DNA of 64,000 nt. Origin: Monoglobus sp964617455. GTDB lineage: Bacteria; Bacillota; Clostridia; Monoglobales; Monoglobaceae. Within the stretch, counting starts at the first letter, position 1, and every line of letters begins with the position of its first letter. Shown piece by piece: positions 1 through 8,651 of this stretch. The DNA lies in assembly GCA_964617455.1 (NCBI GenBank), contig CAZTYF010000001.1:124001-188000 (forward strand). Reading direction: 5' to 3'. The notes under the pieces are model-generated. The model did not search any database and was not told where the DNA came from. It worked only from the letters and a program-made list of their open reading frames with translations. The position numbers and the translations under genes were made by a program.

Positions 1-1
1 C

Positions 2-1377
2 ACACCGGAATCGAATACGACGCCGACACCCACACCGGTATCGACGCCCACCAATACACCGACAACACCCGCACCCACGGGCACACCTACGGCCACGCCG
101 ATTGTGACAAATACGCCTGCGCCTACGGCAACGCCTACGGGAACACCGACCGTGACGGAGACGCCTNNNNNNNNNNNNNNNNNNNNNNNNNNNNNNNNNN
201 NNNNNNNNNNNNNNNNNNNNNNNNNNNNNNNNNNNNNNNNNNNNNNNNNNNNNNNNNNNNNNNNNNTACGCCTGCGCCTACGGCAACGCCTACGGGAACA
301 CCGACCGTGACGGAGACGCCTACGGCAACGCCGAATAATCCGCCGCCACCGGGAACGCCGACACCCACGCCGGTATCGACACCTACCGATACACCGAGCA
401 CACCCGCACCGACGGATACGCCCGTTCCGACAACACCTACGCCCGAGGGCACACCAACCGCCACACCGACCGTGACGGAGACGCCTACGGCAACGCCCTA
501 TTTGCCGCCTCCGCCGCCGGGAACACCGGTACCCACGCCGGTTGCGACACCCACAAATACACCGGCCACTCCCGCACCTACGGGAACACCTACGGCCGTA
601 CCCACACCGAGTATAACGGCAACACCTACGGCCACACCGACGGCAACGCCCACGGCCACGCCGACCGTGACGGAGACGCCTGCACCTACGGCAACGCCCT
701 ATCTGCCGCCTCCGCCGCCGGGAACACCGATTCCCACGCCGGTTGCCACACCCACAAATACACCGACAACACCTGCGCCGACGGATTCACCTACGGCCAC
801 ACCGACCGTGACGGCAACACCTGCGGTCACACCGGCTGTGCCTACGGATGCGCCCGCACCGACGCCCACTCCGCCGAAGCGGACACCTCGGCCGTCTTTG
901 CCCTTTATACCCGGCACTCCCTCTTTCGGGAACGTGCCCACACCGGCCCCGGTTCCCACGGTGACACCCGTGCCCACGGGAACACCGTCTCCCACCGAGA
1001 CGCCCGTTCCCACCGAGACACCCGTACCCACGGAGACGCCGCTGCCGCCCATACCGCCCAGTGATTTTGAGACTCCCAACGGACCGCCCCCCGACGGTGG
1101 AGGCGACACGCCGGGAGGACCCGGCCAGGGAGACACGGCGGCACCTCCCGCCGATGCCGTAAACGGAGAGGAGACCTTCGGCAGTTCCTCCGCCTCCGGC
1201 GATGATACGGAGTCCATGCATCAATACCGCACCGGACCCAATCAGGGAGAGACCCCGAAAACGGGGGATGAGGACAGACCGGGACTTTGGGTTATGCTGG
1301 CTCTGACTTTGGCCTTCGGAGCCGCTTGGGTATTCCGAAAATCCAACGAAAAAGACGACGACAAGAGTCGAACATAG
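2..1377 (+). CDS. Pro/Thr-rich sortase-anchored surface protein, 5'-truncated
   Basis: Cell-wall stalk protein. The frame is open from base 2, so the start lies outside the window. Roughly 300 codons are low-complexity Thr-Pro repeats (units such as TPTATP, PTVTETP, PAPT) broken by PPPPG blocks. A less repetitive, acidic and Gly-rich segment follows. The C terminus is a sorting signal: TPKTGD 41 residues from the end, a hydrophobic stretch (LWVMLALTLAFGAAWVF), then a charged tail. A 100-N gap at 167-266 shifts the frame, but the same 55 bp lie on both sides (112-166 and 267-321). Removing the gap and one copy restores one frame; the true number of repeats may still be collapsed. The class B sortase gene begins 19 bp downstream and is the likely anchoring enzyme, since clostridial SrtB enzymes are known to use (S/P)PxTG-type motifs. 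No ligand-binding domain is visible in the part present. Confidence 0.85.
   Translation, partial: TGIEYDADTHTGIDAHQYTDNTRTHGHTYGHADCDKYACAYGNAYGNTDRDGDAXXXXXXXXXXXXXXXXXXXXXXXXXXXXXXXXXXTPAPTATPTGTPTVTETPTATPNNPPPPGTPTPTPVSTPTDTPSTPAPTDTPVPTTPTPEGTPTATPTVTETPTATPYLPPPPPGTPVPTPVATPTNTPATPAPTGTPTAVPTPSITATPTATPTATPTATPTVTETPAPTATPYLPPPPPGTPIPTPVATPTNTPTTPAPTDSPTATPTVTATPAVTPAVPTDAPAPTPTPPKRTPRPSLPFIPGTPSFGNVPTPAPVPTVTPVPTGTPSPTETPVPTETPVPTETPLPPIPPSDFETPNGPPPDGGGDTPGGPGQGDTAAPPADAVNGEETFGSSSASGDDTESMHQYRTGPNQGETPKTGDEDRPGLWVMLALTLAFGAAWVFRKSNEKDDDKSRT
167..266. other. Assembly gap (100 N) flanked by a duplicated 55-bp word
   Basis: Exactly 100 N. Bases 112-166 and 267-321 are identical over 55 bp, so the two contigs overlap rather than being separated. 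Position x after the gap corresponds to x-155 and the coding frame is then continuous. Confidence 0.9.
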
Positions 1378-1396
1378 GCAGAGGAGGATGTAAGTT

Positions 1397-2146
1397 ATGA
1401 AAAAGAAAATACTGAGATCTGTGGCTGTTCTGTGCGCATTGGCTTCCGTTGTTGCGGCGATTCAGGTGATAAGAATAGAAAAGGAATACAAAGCGGGGGA
1501 GAAGGCCTATGAGGATTTGGCTCTCAACCTGGTAACCCTGTCGGCGGCCGACGATTTCACGGCCCCCTCCGACGGCGGCGGAGCCCCCATAGATGTGAAT
1601 TTTGAGTTGCTCAAGGAAATGAATGCGGAGGCTGTGGGCTGGCTCTACAGCCCCGGCACGGTTATAAACTACCCGGTGGTTCGGAGCTCGGACAACTCCT
1701 ATTACCTAAAGCATTTGTATAACGACCAAAAAAACTCCTCCGGGGCCATATTCATGGATTCTCTGAATGACCCGAATATGACGGATGCCAATACGGTTAT
1801 ATACGGCCACAATATGAAAAACGGCTCCATGTTCGCATCCCTGCAGAACTATTCCGATTCGGCCTATCTTCGGGAGCACCCGATCCTCTACTATATGACC
1901 GAGGGCAGAGACTACCGAATCGACATCTTTGCCGCCTATCCGGAGGTTGCCGCGGCGGAGGCCTATACCATCAATTTCGATTCCGAGGCCACCTATGCGG
2001 GATACCTGCAAAGGGTATGGAACAAATCGGAAATCGCCACCGATGTGCCCATGTCCGCCAATGACAATATCATAACCCTGGTGACCTGCACGGGATACAA
2101 CGACGACCGATATGTGGTCCAGGGCAAAATAACGCCCATAAGCTGA
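1397..2146 (+). CDS. srtB: Class B sortase
   Basis: Membrane-anchored transpeptidase that cleaves a PxTG-type signal and links surface proteins to peptidoglycan. It has 249 residues: an N-terminal signal anchor (about residues 5-24), then a sortase B fold. Visible active-site elements are the His in IYGHNM (about 137), the Cys in TLVTC (about 232) and the Arg in DDRYV (about 237). The ATG is preceded by a strong GAGGAGG site. It follows the PKTG surface protein by 19 bp and is probably co-transcribed with it, forming a substrate and enzyme pair. A shared terminator separates it from the convergent ftsQ. Confidence 0.93.
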   Translation: MKKKILRSVAVLCALASVVAAIQVIRIEKEYKAGEKAYEDLALNLVTLSAADDFTAPSDGGGAPIDVNFELLKEMNAEAVGWLYSPGTVINYPVVRSSDNSYYLKHLYNDQKNSSGAIFMDSLNDPNMTDANTVIYGHNMKNGSMFASLQNYSDSAYLREHPILYYMTEGRDYRIDIFAAYPEVAAAEAYTINFDSEATYAGYLQRVWNKSEIATDVPMSANDNIITLVTCTGYNDDRYVVQGKITPIS

Positions 2147-2159
2147 AAAAATCAAATCA

Positions 2160-2196
2160 AAAAAGCCGCCCGGGGGAAACCCTTGGGCGGCTTTTG
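2160..2196. terminator. Bidirectional terminator between srtB and ftsQ
   Basis: GCCGCCC / GGGCGGC stem with an A-run before and a T-run after, placed between convergent genes so it can end both transcripts. Confidence 0.85.
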
Positions 2197-2215
2197 AATC
2201 ACCGTTTTTTATATA

Positions 2216-3691
2216 TCATTCCACAAGGCCCGTGTCCTCATCCGCGCCGCTTGTGTCCTCCTCCGTGTCTTGGGAGTCGGTGCGGCCGGTGCCCGTGTTT
2301 GAATTTCTTTGACCGGTTGTGCCGGTCTTTGATTTGCTCTCCGAATTCGTCTCATCCGAGAGGGTGTCTTCCTCATCGGCATTTTCATCCGTACGGGTTG
2401 AGGATTCGGAACTTCCCGAATTTTTCGCATTTCCGGAAGTTTCCGAGCCTCTCTCGGCGGCCGTGTCCGAATCTTCGGAAGTTTTGCCCGAGTCTTGGGT
2501 CTTGCCCGAGTCCTTCTCATCCGCCGATTCGAAATCCTCCTCCGCGGTTTTCTCTTTATCCTCGGCTATGATTTGGGTTTTGTAGTTGGCGGAGCGCACA
2601 TAGAGTTTGGAATCCCTGAAATCGAGAATGGCCCGCTCATGGGGGGAGAGCTCGTTGTCGATTACAGAGGCGGTGAACTTGGCTTTGTATTCAAACTCCT
2701 CAAAGGAGCCGAACCACACCTCCAGCCTGTCCTCCACCGTGAATTTCACATCGCTCAAATCTTCCGCATGGAACTCGGTTGTCCTCTCAAGGAGCCCTGC
2801 GGAATCCAAAGCCCTCAGGGCACTCAAAACCGACTCCAGTTTTTCGCTGTCCGAGCTTTCCGCCTTTTTTCCCACTTCGTATTTTTTCAAATCAACGCCG
2901 AATACCACCGGGGCGCTGTATATAACGGATCCCCCTTTGGTGCGGACCATACCGTCCCTGCCCGGGGAGGCCTCCGCCTCGGCGGGAGTTTCGTCGGGCT
3001 CAGGGGTGTCCTCCGGTGTGTCGTCCACGAAAAACCTGTTTCCGTCCTCGTCAAATTCATAGTGGCCGCCGTTTATGCGGTAGATCGGGTCCCCGTCGTC
3101 GTCATAGCCCCAAATGGTGCCGTCTGCGGTTGACTCGGGGTCCTCTTCGTCCGAGGCGTCGTTCTCGTCCGTTTCCTCTTCCGGAGCTTGGGAGGGCTCC
3201 GGGCTTATTTTGGAGGCTATGATTTCGTCCGCATCGGAGCCGCTCAAAACATCCAAAACATTTCCGTCCGTGCCCACAACGGCCATGGCCCCCGTCAGGC
3301 TGAAATAGGCGGAGGGCCGCTTCTCCGTCACGATGATTTTCACCGTGTCGGGCAAATCCCGCTCAATTCGGCAGCTTTCGATATAGTCAAGTTCTTTGAT
3401 GAGCTTTTCCTTGTCCCTAAGGGAAGTTCTGAATATATTGTCCCCCGCTCGGATACCCGAGGCCTCCGTAATCACCTGCGGGTTGCTTTTGATGTTTCCT
3501 TCACATACCACGTTGTCTATGGCAAAGATGGGGGTGAACATAAAAATGCAGGCCAGGATTACGGCAAGGATGACAATCACGCCGAGACCCATCCCGACGA
3601 TTCTCGAACATCCGGATTTGCGCCGCCTTTTGCGGCCCCGCCGAGGCGCCGCGCCCCGAGTGTTTCTTCCTCCGTTGTTTCTCTCTCTCAT
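2216..3691 (-). CDS. ftsQ: Cell division protein FtsQ/DivIB with long acidic tail
   Basis: Bitopic divisome protein that recruits and regulates the FtsL/DivIC and FtsW/PBP septal synthase. It has a basic cytosolic N terminus (about residues 1-30, rich in Arg/Lys/Gly), one membrane segment (about 32-54, VIVILAVILACIFMF) and a POTRA domain directly after it (about 57-125, with FAIDNVVCEGN and IIVTEKRP). The 491-residue length is well above the usual 250-300. Two acidic, Glu/Asp/Thr/Ser-rich stretches account for this: one at about 165-245, and a C-terminal tail of about 110 residues. The beta domain lies between them. The ATG has an AAAGGAG site. It is the last gene of the dcw operon here; ftsA and ftsZ do not follow. 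Confidence 0.85.
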   Translation of the reverse strand: MRERNNGGRNTRGAAPRRGRKRRRKSGCSRIVGMGLGVIVILAVILACIFMFTPIFAIDNVVCEGNIKSNPQVITEASGIRAGDNIFRTSLRDKEKLIKELDYIESCRIERDLPDTVKIIVTEKRPSAYFSLTGAMAVVGTDGNVLDVLSGSDADEIIASKISPEPSQAPEEETDENDASDEEDPESTADGTIWGYDDDGDPIYRINGGHYEFDEDGNRFFVDDTPEDTPEPDETPAEAEASPGRDGMVRTKGGSVIYSAPVVFGVDLKKYEVGKKAESSDSEKLESVLSALRALDSAGLLERTTEFHAEDLSDVKFTVEDRLEVWFGSFEEFEYKAKFTASVIDNELSPHERAILDFRDSKLYVRSANYKTQIIAEDKEKTAEEDFESADEKDSGKTQDSGKTSEDSDTAAERGSETSGNAKNSGSSESSTRTDENADEEDTLSDETNSESKSKTGTTGQRNSNTGTGRTDSQDTEEDTSGADEDTGLVE

Positions 3692-3712
3692 GGCTTTTCT
3701 CCTTTTCGGAAT

Positions 3713-4840
3713 TTAAAGGGCTTGCGCCTTTGGGTTTGACAAAAGTCTCATAACTTCATCGTATATGAGCCGTGTGGCATCGGCGGTGCCTGCCCGTTTC
3801 GCTCCCTCGCCCATTCTTTTGAGGACGTCTTTGTCAAAGACCGTGCTGTCCAAGGCGGCCCCCAAAGCCTCGGGGGTGAAGTCCTTTTCGAGAATGACCA
3901 GGGCGCCTCCCTCTTTTTCGATGGCTCGGGCGTTGTGCTCCTGGTGGTTGGCGGTCACATAGGGGGAGGGCACCAAAATCGAGGGTTTGCCCAAGGCGGT
4001 CAGCTCGCTTAAGGTACTTGCCCCGGCCCTGCAGATTACCAAATCCGCCGCCGCCAAGGCAATATCCATATCATATATGTATTCGCTCACCCGTATGTGG
4101 GGATATTTTTCAAGGTCGATTCCGTTTGCCCGAAACCGCTCCGCCACATCCTCGTATTGATTGAGCTTTCCCGTGCCCATAAGGACTTGGCAGCGTCCCT
4201 CATCCGCACCGCGGCAGAGCCAATCCACCACGGTTTTGTTGAATTCCCTGGCCCCCAAACTGCCGCCGAAAATCACGATAAAGGGCCTCTCGTCAAGGTT
4301 GAGCTTTTTTCTCGCCTCGTCCCTGTCTGCGGACAAAACCGAGGGCCGCACAGGATTCCCCGTGCAGAGTATATGTTTGGCGTTTTTGATATACTCCCGG
4401 GCGGGCTTGGCCCCGATGGCCACCGTGTCCACCCGGGGAGCAAGCATTCGGGTGGTGACCCCCGGATATGCGTTTGACTCGTGAACCAATGTGGGAATGC
4501 CCATTTTGGCTGCGGCAAGCAGCACCGGGCCGCAAACATAGCCCCCCGTGCCAATCACAATGTCGGGAGCGAATTCTTTGATTATCTTTTTGGAAGCCCG
4601 ATAGCTTGCGGGCAACTCGATTAGGTTTTTGAAATTTCGGAGGGTCAATTTTCTCTCGAACCCGTGGATTTTGATGGTATAGAGCTTGTGGCCGAGTTTC
4701 GGAATAAGCTCCGCCTCAAGGCCCTCTTTCGTGCCCACAAAGGCGATTTCCGCATTTTCCCTTTGGCATATATAGCCCGCTATGGCCAGAGCCGGGTTTA
4801 TGTGTCCCGCGGTTCCCCCGCCCGAAAAGAGAATTTTCAT
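3713..4840 (-). CDS. murG: MurG, lipid II synthase (GlcNAc transferase)
   Basis: Adds N-acetylglucosamine from UDP-GlcNAc to lipid I on the inner membrane face, completing lipid II. The N-terminal glycine loop GGGTAGH and the C-terminal sugar-nucleotide site (RAGASTLSELTALGKPSILVP) are present. I start at the ATG at 4840 because MKILFSGGG matches the family N terminus; an upstream in-frame start would add 15 unlikely residues. The length is 375 aa, normal for MurG. The ATG lies one base after the ftsW stop, so the pair is translationally coupled. Confidence 0.96.
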   Translation of the reverse strand: MKILFSGGGTAGHINPALAIAGYICQRENAEIAFVGTKEGLEAELIPKLGHKLYTIKIHGFERKLTLRNFKNLIELPASYRASKKIIKEFAPDIVIGTGGYVCGPVLLAAAKMGIPTLVHESNAYPGVTTRMLAPRVDTVAIGAKPAREYIKNAKHILCTGNPVRPSVLSADRDEARKKLNLDERPFIVIFGGSLGAREFNKTVVDWLCRGADEGRCQVLMGTGKLNQYEDVAERFRANGIDLEKYPHIRVSEYIYDMDIALAAADLVICRAGASTLSELTALGKPSILVPSPYVTANHQEHNARAIEKEGGALVILEKDFTPEALGAALDSTVFDKDVLKRMGEGAKRAGTADATRLIYDEVMRLLSNPKAQAL

Positions 4841-4841
4841 A

Positions 4842-6149
4842 TCATTGCACCCTCTCCTGCCTGGAAACATTGAGAACCAGGCCAATCTCCGCCATGGTTA
4901 TGGCAAGGGCGGTGCCTCCGTAGCTGAAAAAGGGCAGGGGCATTCCCGTGACCGGCAAAGTGGCGGAGACCACGCCGATGTTCACCAAGGCCTGGACCCC
5001 AATCAATCCGACACAGCCCACCACAATGAGCCTGCCCAGCATATCCGGTGCGCTGCGGGCGATTTTGATGCCCCGCCACATAAGCAAAATAAACAGCACA
5101 ATGACCACAATGACCCCAATCCAGCCCAGTTCTTCCGCAAGAACCGAGAAGATAAAGTCGTTGTGAGGCTCGGGGAGGGACATATACTTCTGCCTGCTGC
5201 GGCCGAAGCCCAAACCCCAAAAGCCTCCGGAGCCTATGGCATAGAGAGACTGAACTATCTGCCAGCCGGAGCCCTGTTTGTCCGCAAAGGGATTCATAAA
5301 AGACGTCACTCGGGCCAGCCTGTAGGGGGAAGTGATAACGACAAACACAAGTCCCAAAGCGGCGGGTATGCACATTATCCCGAAATGACGAAGCTTTGCC
5401 CCTGCGGCGAACATCATCAAAAGGCCCGTGAACACGATGAGGATTGTGGCGCTGAAGTGGGGCTCCAAAAGGAGCAGAAGAGCCACGGCCCCCAAAATGA
5501 AGAGGCAGGGGAGGAATCCCGAGAAAAAGCTGCCCAGCCTGTCCCGATATTTGTCAAGATACCAAGCCAAAAACAGTATGGTGGCCAGCTTCATAATCTC
5601 CGAGGGTTGAAAGCCGAAAATCCAGCGGGTGGCGCCTCCGGCGGTCCTGCCCATTCCCGGTATCAAAACCAGAACCAGGAGAAGAAGGCCTCCCAAATAC
5701 ATGGGAAGGGAGAATTTGGCCAAAACGTGATAGTCAACGGACATAAAGATAAGCATCAAAACGAGCCCCAATCCCAGGCCCCCCAATTGCTTTTTCACAT
5801 AATACAAACTGTCACCTTTTTGGGTGGCATAGGCCCTTGAACTGCTGGCGCTGTAAAGCATTATAATTCCGAAAGCCACCAGGATAATCGTGATTAAAAG
5901 AAAATAATAGTCAAAGGCGCCCAGGCGGACTTTTGTGTCGCCGATTCGGAGGATGTTTTTCCGAATAGGCTTCTTTTTCCCGTCTTTGGTTTTTTTGCCT
6001 CTTCGGCTTTCGGGCCCGTCGGGTGCCGCATCCAAATCCCCGAAGGGAGGATATTCCATAGCAGGGTCATATCTCCCGGGGTTTCTTCTGTTATAATCTC
6101 CGTACTCGCCGCCGAACCGGGGTCCGCCGCCCGTGCCGTATTCTGCCAA
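4842..6149 (-). CDS. ftsW: FtsW/SpoVE-type septal peptidoglycan polymerase
   Basis: SEDS-family glycosyltransferase that polymerises lipid II together with the class B PBP encoded upstream. It has about ten membrane segments from about residue 75 onward, the SEDS signature near the C terminus (GMPLPFFSYGGTA), and conserved loops such as FQPSEIMKLA. The soluble N-terminal extension of about 70 residues is unusual: rich in Gly, Tyr, Arg and Pro, ending in a lysine-rich stretch. A GTG at 6158 abuts the GGGAGG ribosome site, so the TTG at 6149, eight bases past it, is the more likely start. murD, usually found nearby, is absent. Confidence 0.93.
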   Translation of the reverse strand: MAEYGTGGGPRFGGEYGDYNRRNPGRYDPAMEYPPFGDLDAAPDGPESRRGKKTKDGKKKPIRKNILRIGDTKVRLGAFDYYFLLITIILVAFGIIMLYSASSSRAYATQKGDSLYYVKKQLGGLGLGLVLMLIFMSVDYHVLAKFSLPMYLGGLLLLVLVLIPGMGRTAGGATRWIFGFQPSEIMKLATILFLAWYLDKYRDRLGSFFSGFLPCLFILGAVALLLLLEPHFSATILIVFTGLLMMFAAGAKLRHFGIMCIPAALGLVFVVITSPYRLARVTSFMNPFADKQGSGWQIVQSLYAIGSGGFWGLGFGRSRQKYMSLPEPHNDFIFSVLAEELGWIGVIVVIVLFILLMWRGIKIARSAPDMLGRLIVVGCVGLIGVQALVNIGVVSATLPVTGMPLPFFSYGGTALAITMAEIGLVLNVSRQERVQ

Positions 6150-6206
6150 CTTATTCACCTCCCGGGGACGGATCTCCCCGAAACATATCCGAAAATTTCC
6201 GCCGCC

Positions 6207-7184
6207 TCAACCGAAAAAGTACATAACAATGCAGAGGAGCAGGGTCACAAGAGAGAAGACGCACACAATCAATTCCTCGCTCCAGCCGCACATCTCAAAA
6301 TGGTGGTGTATGGGCGACATTTTGAAAATCCTCTTGCCCGTCAGTTTGTAGGATGTTACCTGAAGAATAACCGACAGGGTTTCAATCACATACACAAGGC
6401 CCACAAAGAGCAGGGTCAGAGGCTGCCTCAGGATTATGGCCACGCCGCACACGGCGCCTCCCAAGAACAGGGAGCCCGTGTCTCCCATAAAGACCTTGGC
6501 CGGTTTTCTGTTATAGAACAAAAACCCGACCAATGCCCCCAGCATAACCGATGCAAACAGGGCCATGGCGCTGTTTTTGAGCCTCAGGGAAAGCAACAGA
6601 TAAAACAGCATAATCACCGAGGTAACCGAGGCGGCAAGACCGTCAAGGCCGTCCGTCAGATTGACGCTGTTGACCGTTGCCAACATAACGAATATAATAA
6701 ACGGAATATAGAACCAGCTCAAATCCGCAACCTTGCGGACAAAGGGCAGGGCAATGACCGTGCCCGTATCCCCGAACACCGCCACAAAGGTGGCGAAAAT
6801 CAGGGCCACCAAGACCTGGAGGCTGAACTTTTGGGGGGCGGTGAGGCCCAAATTCCGCTTTTTCACAACTTTGATATAGTCGTCCAAAAAGCCGATAACC
6901 CCGAATGCCAGGGACAGCAGGACCACTATCATAAGCTCCACAAAGACGCCGCTTCTTCTGCCCCTCAAAAATCCCCACATACAGGTCAGGGCAAGGGCGG
7001 CAACGGCCGAAAGTATGAAGATGATTCCCCCCATTGTGGGGGTGCCCGCTTTGGACTTATGCCAGGACGGTCCGATTTCCCTTATCTCCTGCCCAAACTT
7101 GAGACGGGTGAGCAGAGGGATAATAAAGGCTCCCAACAGGAGGGAGAAGGCAAGACCCCCCACACCTCCGATTATATAATACAT
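6207..7184 (-). CDS. mraY: MraY, phospho-MurNAc-pentapeptide transferase
   Basis: Integral membrane enzyme that transfers phospho-MurNAc-pentapeptide to undecaprenyl phosphate, making lipid I. It has 325 residues and about ten membrane segments. Family motifs visible are GFLDDYIKV, NLTDGLDGLA (Mg-binding Asp residues), FMGDTGSLFLGG and SPIHHHFE. The ATG is preceded by GGGAGAG. It is followed directly by ftsW; most relatives place murD between them. Confidence 0.97.
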   Translation of the reverse strand: MYYIIGGVGGLAFSLLLGAFIIPLLTRLKFGQEIREIGPSWHKSKAGTPTMGGIIFILSAVAALALTCMWGFLRGRRSGVFVELMIVVLLSLAFGVIGFLDDYIKVVKKRNLGLTAPQKFSLQVLVALIFATFVAVFGDTGTVIALPFVRKVADLSWFYIPFIIFVMLATVNSVNLTDGLDGLAASVTSVIMLFYLLLSLRLKNSAMALFASVMLGALVGFLFYNRKPAKVFMGDTGSLFLGGAVCGVAIILRQPLTLLFVGLVYVIETLSVILQVTSYKLTGKRIFKMSPIHHHFEMCGWSEELIVCVFSLVTLLLCIVMYFFG

Positions 7185-7199
7185 AGAGTTTCTCTCCCA

Positions 7200-8618
7200 T
7201 CAATGATGACGGTCGGGGATCGGCTCCCCGCCTATCTTTCCCAAGGCGTCGGCAATTCTCTCAAGACGCATACCTCTGGAACCTTTTATCCAAACCATAT
7301 CCCCTTTTTGGATAAGAGGTCCTATATTTTCCGCCGCCTCCAAACAGGTGTCGAATTCGAAGATGTTATCGGGATTCATTCCCGCCGCCTTTGCGCCGAA
7401 GGCTATGTCTTTCGCCTTTTCTCCCACGGTTATCAAATAGTCGATTTTTTTCTCCGCACACATTCTTCCCACCTTTCGGTGAGCATCCACCGTCTTGTCT
7501 CCCAATTCCAGCATATCGCCCAGGCAGGCCACCTTGCGGGCGGCTCCCCTCTCTTTGGCGGTAAGGAGCAGCACATTCGCCCCGGATTCCATAGAGTCGG
7601 GGCAGGCGTTGTAGCAGTCGTTTATAACCGTGAATTTTTCGTATTGCGTTATGGATTGTCTGAAACCTTCCGAAGTGAAGTCGTGAATTCCCTTTTTCAT
7701 ACCGTCTGCGCCTATATTGTATCTGTAGCCCACCAATATGGCGGCAAGAGCGTTATAGATGTGGTGCACTCCGGGGACATTGGTCTCAAAGCGGCAGTCC
7801 TCTCCGTCTATGCTGACGGTAAAATCACTGCCCGAGGAGAAGAGCTTAATATCCGTGGCAAGCAAATCGCAGGCCTTGTTTTCAATGCCGAAATACAGGG
7901 TCTCATAGTCAAGTTCTCCGTTCAGGGACCAGAGCATATCGTCGTCCCCGTTCAGAATGACGGTTCCGTCTATGGACAGGCCGTCCAGGATTTCCATCTT
8001 GGCTTTCAGAATTCCCTCCCTGTTGCCCAGCTGCTCGATGTGGGACATACCTATGTTGGTGACGACGGCGGTGTCCGGTTTGACGATTTTGGAGAGACGG
8101 GAAATCTCGCCATAGCCGCTCATTCCCATCTCTATGACAGCCACCTCGTTTTCGTCGGACAGACGGAACAGGGTCAGGGGAACTCCCACTTCGTTGTTAA
8201 AGTTCCCCTCGGTTTTAAGTGTGTTATACTCGGTGCTCAGAACAGAGGCAATCATCCCTTTGGTCGATGTCTTACCGACGCTACCCGTTATGCCTATTAC
8301 AGGTATATTGAACCCGTCCCTGTAATATGAAGCAACGTCCAAAAGGGCCTTATATGTGTCATCCACCCTCAACACAGGCAGCCTTCCAAAGTCCCCTTCG
8401 TCCTTGTTTACAATGCAGCATATCGCCCCTTTTTCCAATGCCCTTCCAACAAACCTGTGACCGTTGTTGTTTTCACCATTCAGGGCGACGAATACCGCTC
8501 CCTCCACGACTTCTCTGTCATCGCGCACTATATCTTTGACAATCTCGTTCCCCGTCAGGTTGCAAATTTCGCCCCCCGTGGCTTTTGCGATTGCATTTAT
8601 ATTCATAAAACTCTCCAT
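7200..8618 (-). CDS. murF: MurF, UDP-MurNAc-tripeptide--D-Ala-D-Ala ligase
   Basis: Cytosolic ATP-dependent ligase that completes the UDP-MurNAc-pentapeptide, the MraY substrate. It shows the Mur ligase layout: an N-terminal UDP-binding domain (DDREVVEGAVFVAL), a central P-loop (GITGSVGKTSTK) and a C-terminal domain with NDCYNACPDSM. I choose the ATG at 8618 because AAGGAG lies six bases upstream; an ATG four codons later (8606) is nearly as good. Stop and start spacings to murE and mraY are short, as in one operon. Confidence 0.95.
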   Translation of the reverse strand: MESFMNINAIAKATGGEICNLTGNEIVKDIVRDDREVVEGAVFVALNGENNNGHRFVGRALEKGAICCIVNKDEGDFGRLPVLRVDDTYKALLDVASYYRDGFNIPVIGITGSVGKTSTKGMIASVLSTEYNTLKTEGNFNNEVGVPLTLFRLSDENEVAVIEMGMSGYGEISRLSKIVKPDTAVVTNIGMSHIEQLGNREGILKAKMEILDGLSIDGTVILNGDDDMLWSLNGELDYETLYFGIENKACDLLATDIKLFSSGSDFTVSIDGEDCRFETNVPGVHHIYNALAAILVGYRYNIGADGMKKGIHDFTSEGFRQSITQYEKFTVINDCYNACPDSMESGANVLLLTAKERGAARKVACLGDMLELGDKTVDAHRKVGRMCAEKKIDYLITVGEKAKDIAFGAKAAGMNPDNIFEFDTCLEAAENIGPLIQKGDMVWIKGSRGMRLERIADALGKIGGEPIPDRHH

Positions 8619-8651
8619 AACTCTCTCCTTCAAAGGCCTCAAGCCTTTTCT

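Noticed and set aside
135..1224. Long minus-strand frames opposite the Thr-Pro repeats
   Set aside because: Gly/Val-rich mirror of the Thr-Pro codons; no start signals, and the plus-strand frame has a clear sorting signal.
4782..5840. Long plus-strand frames opposite murG, ftsW, mraY, murE and the PBP
   Set aside because: Antisense shadows of well-conserved genes with no start signals; common in this codon usage.
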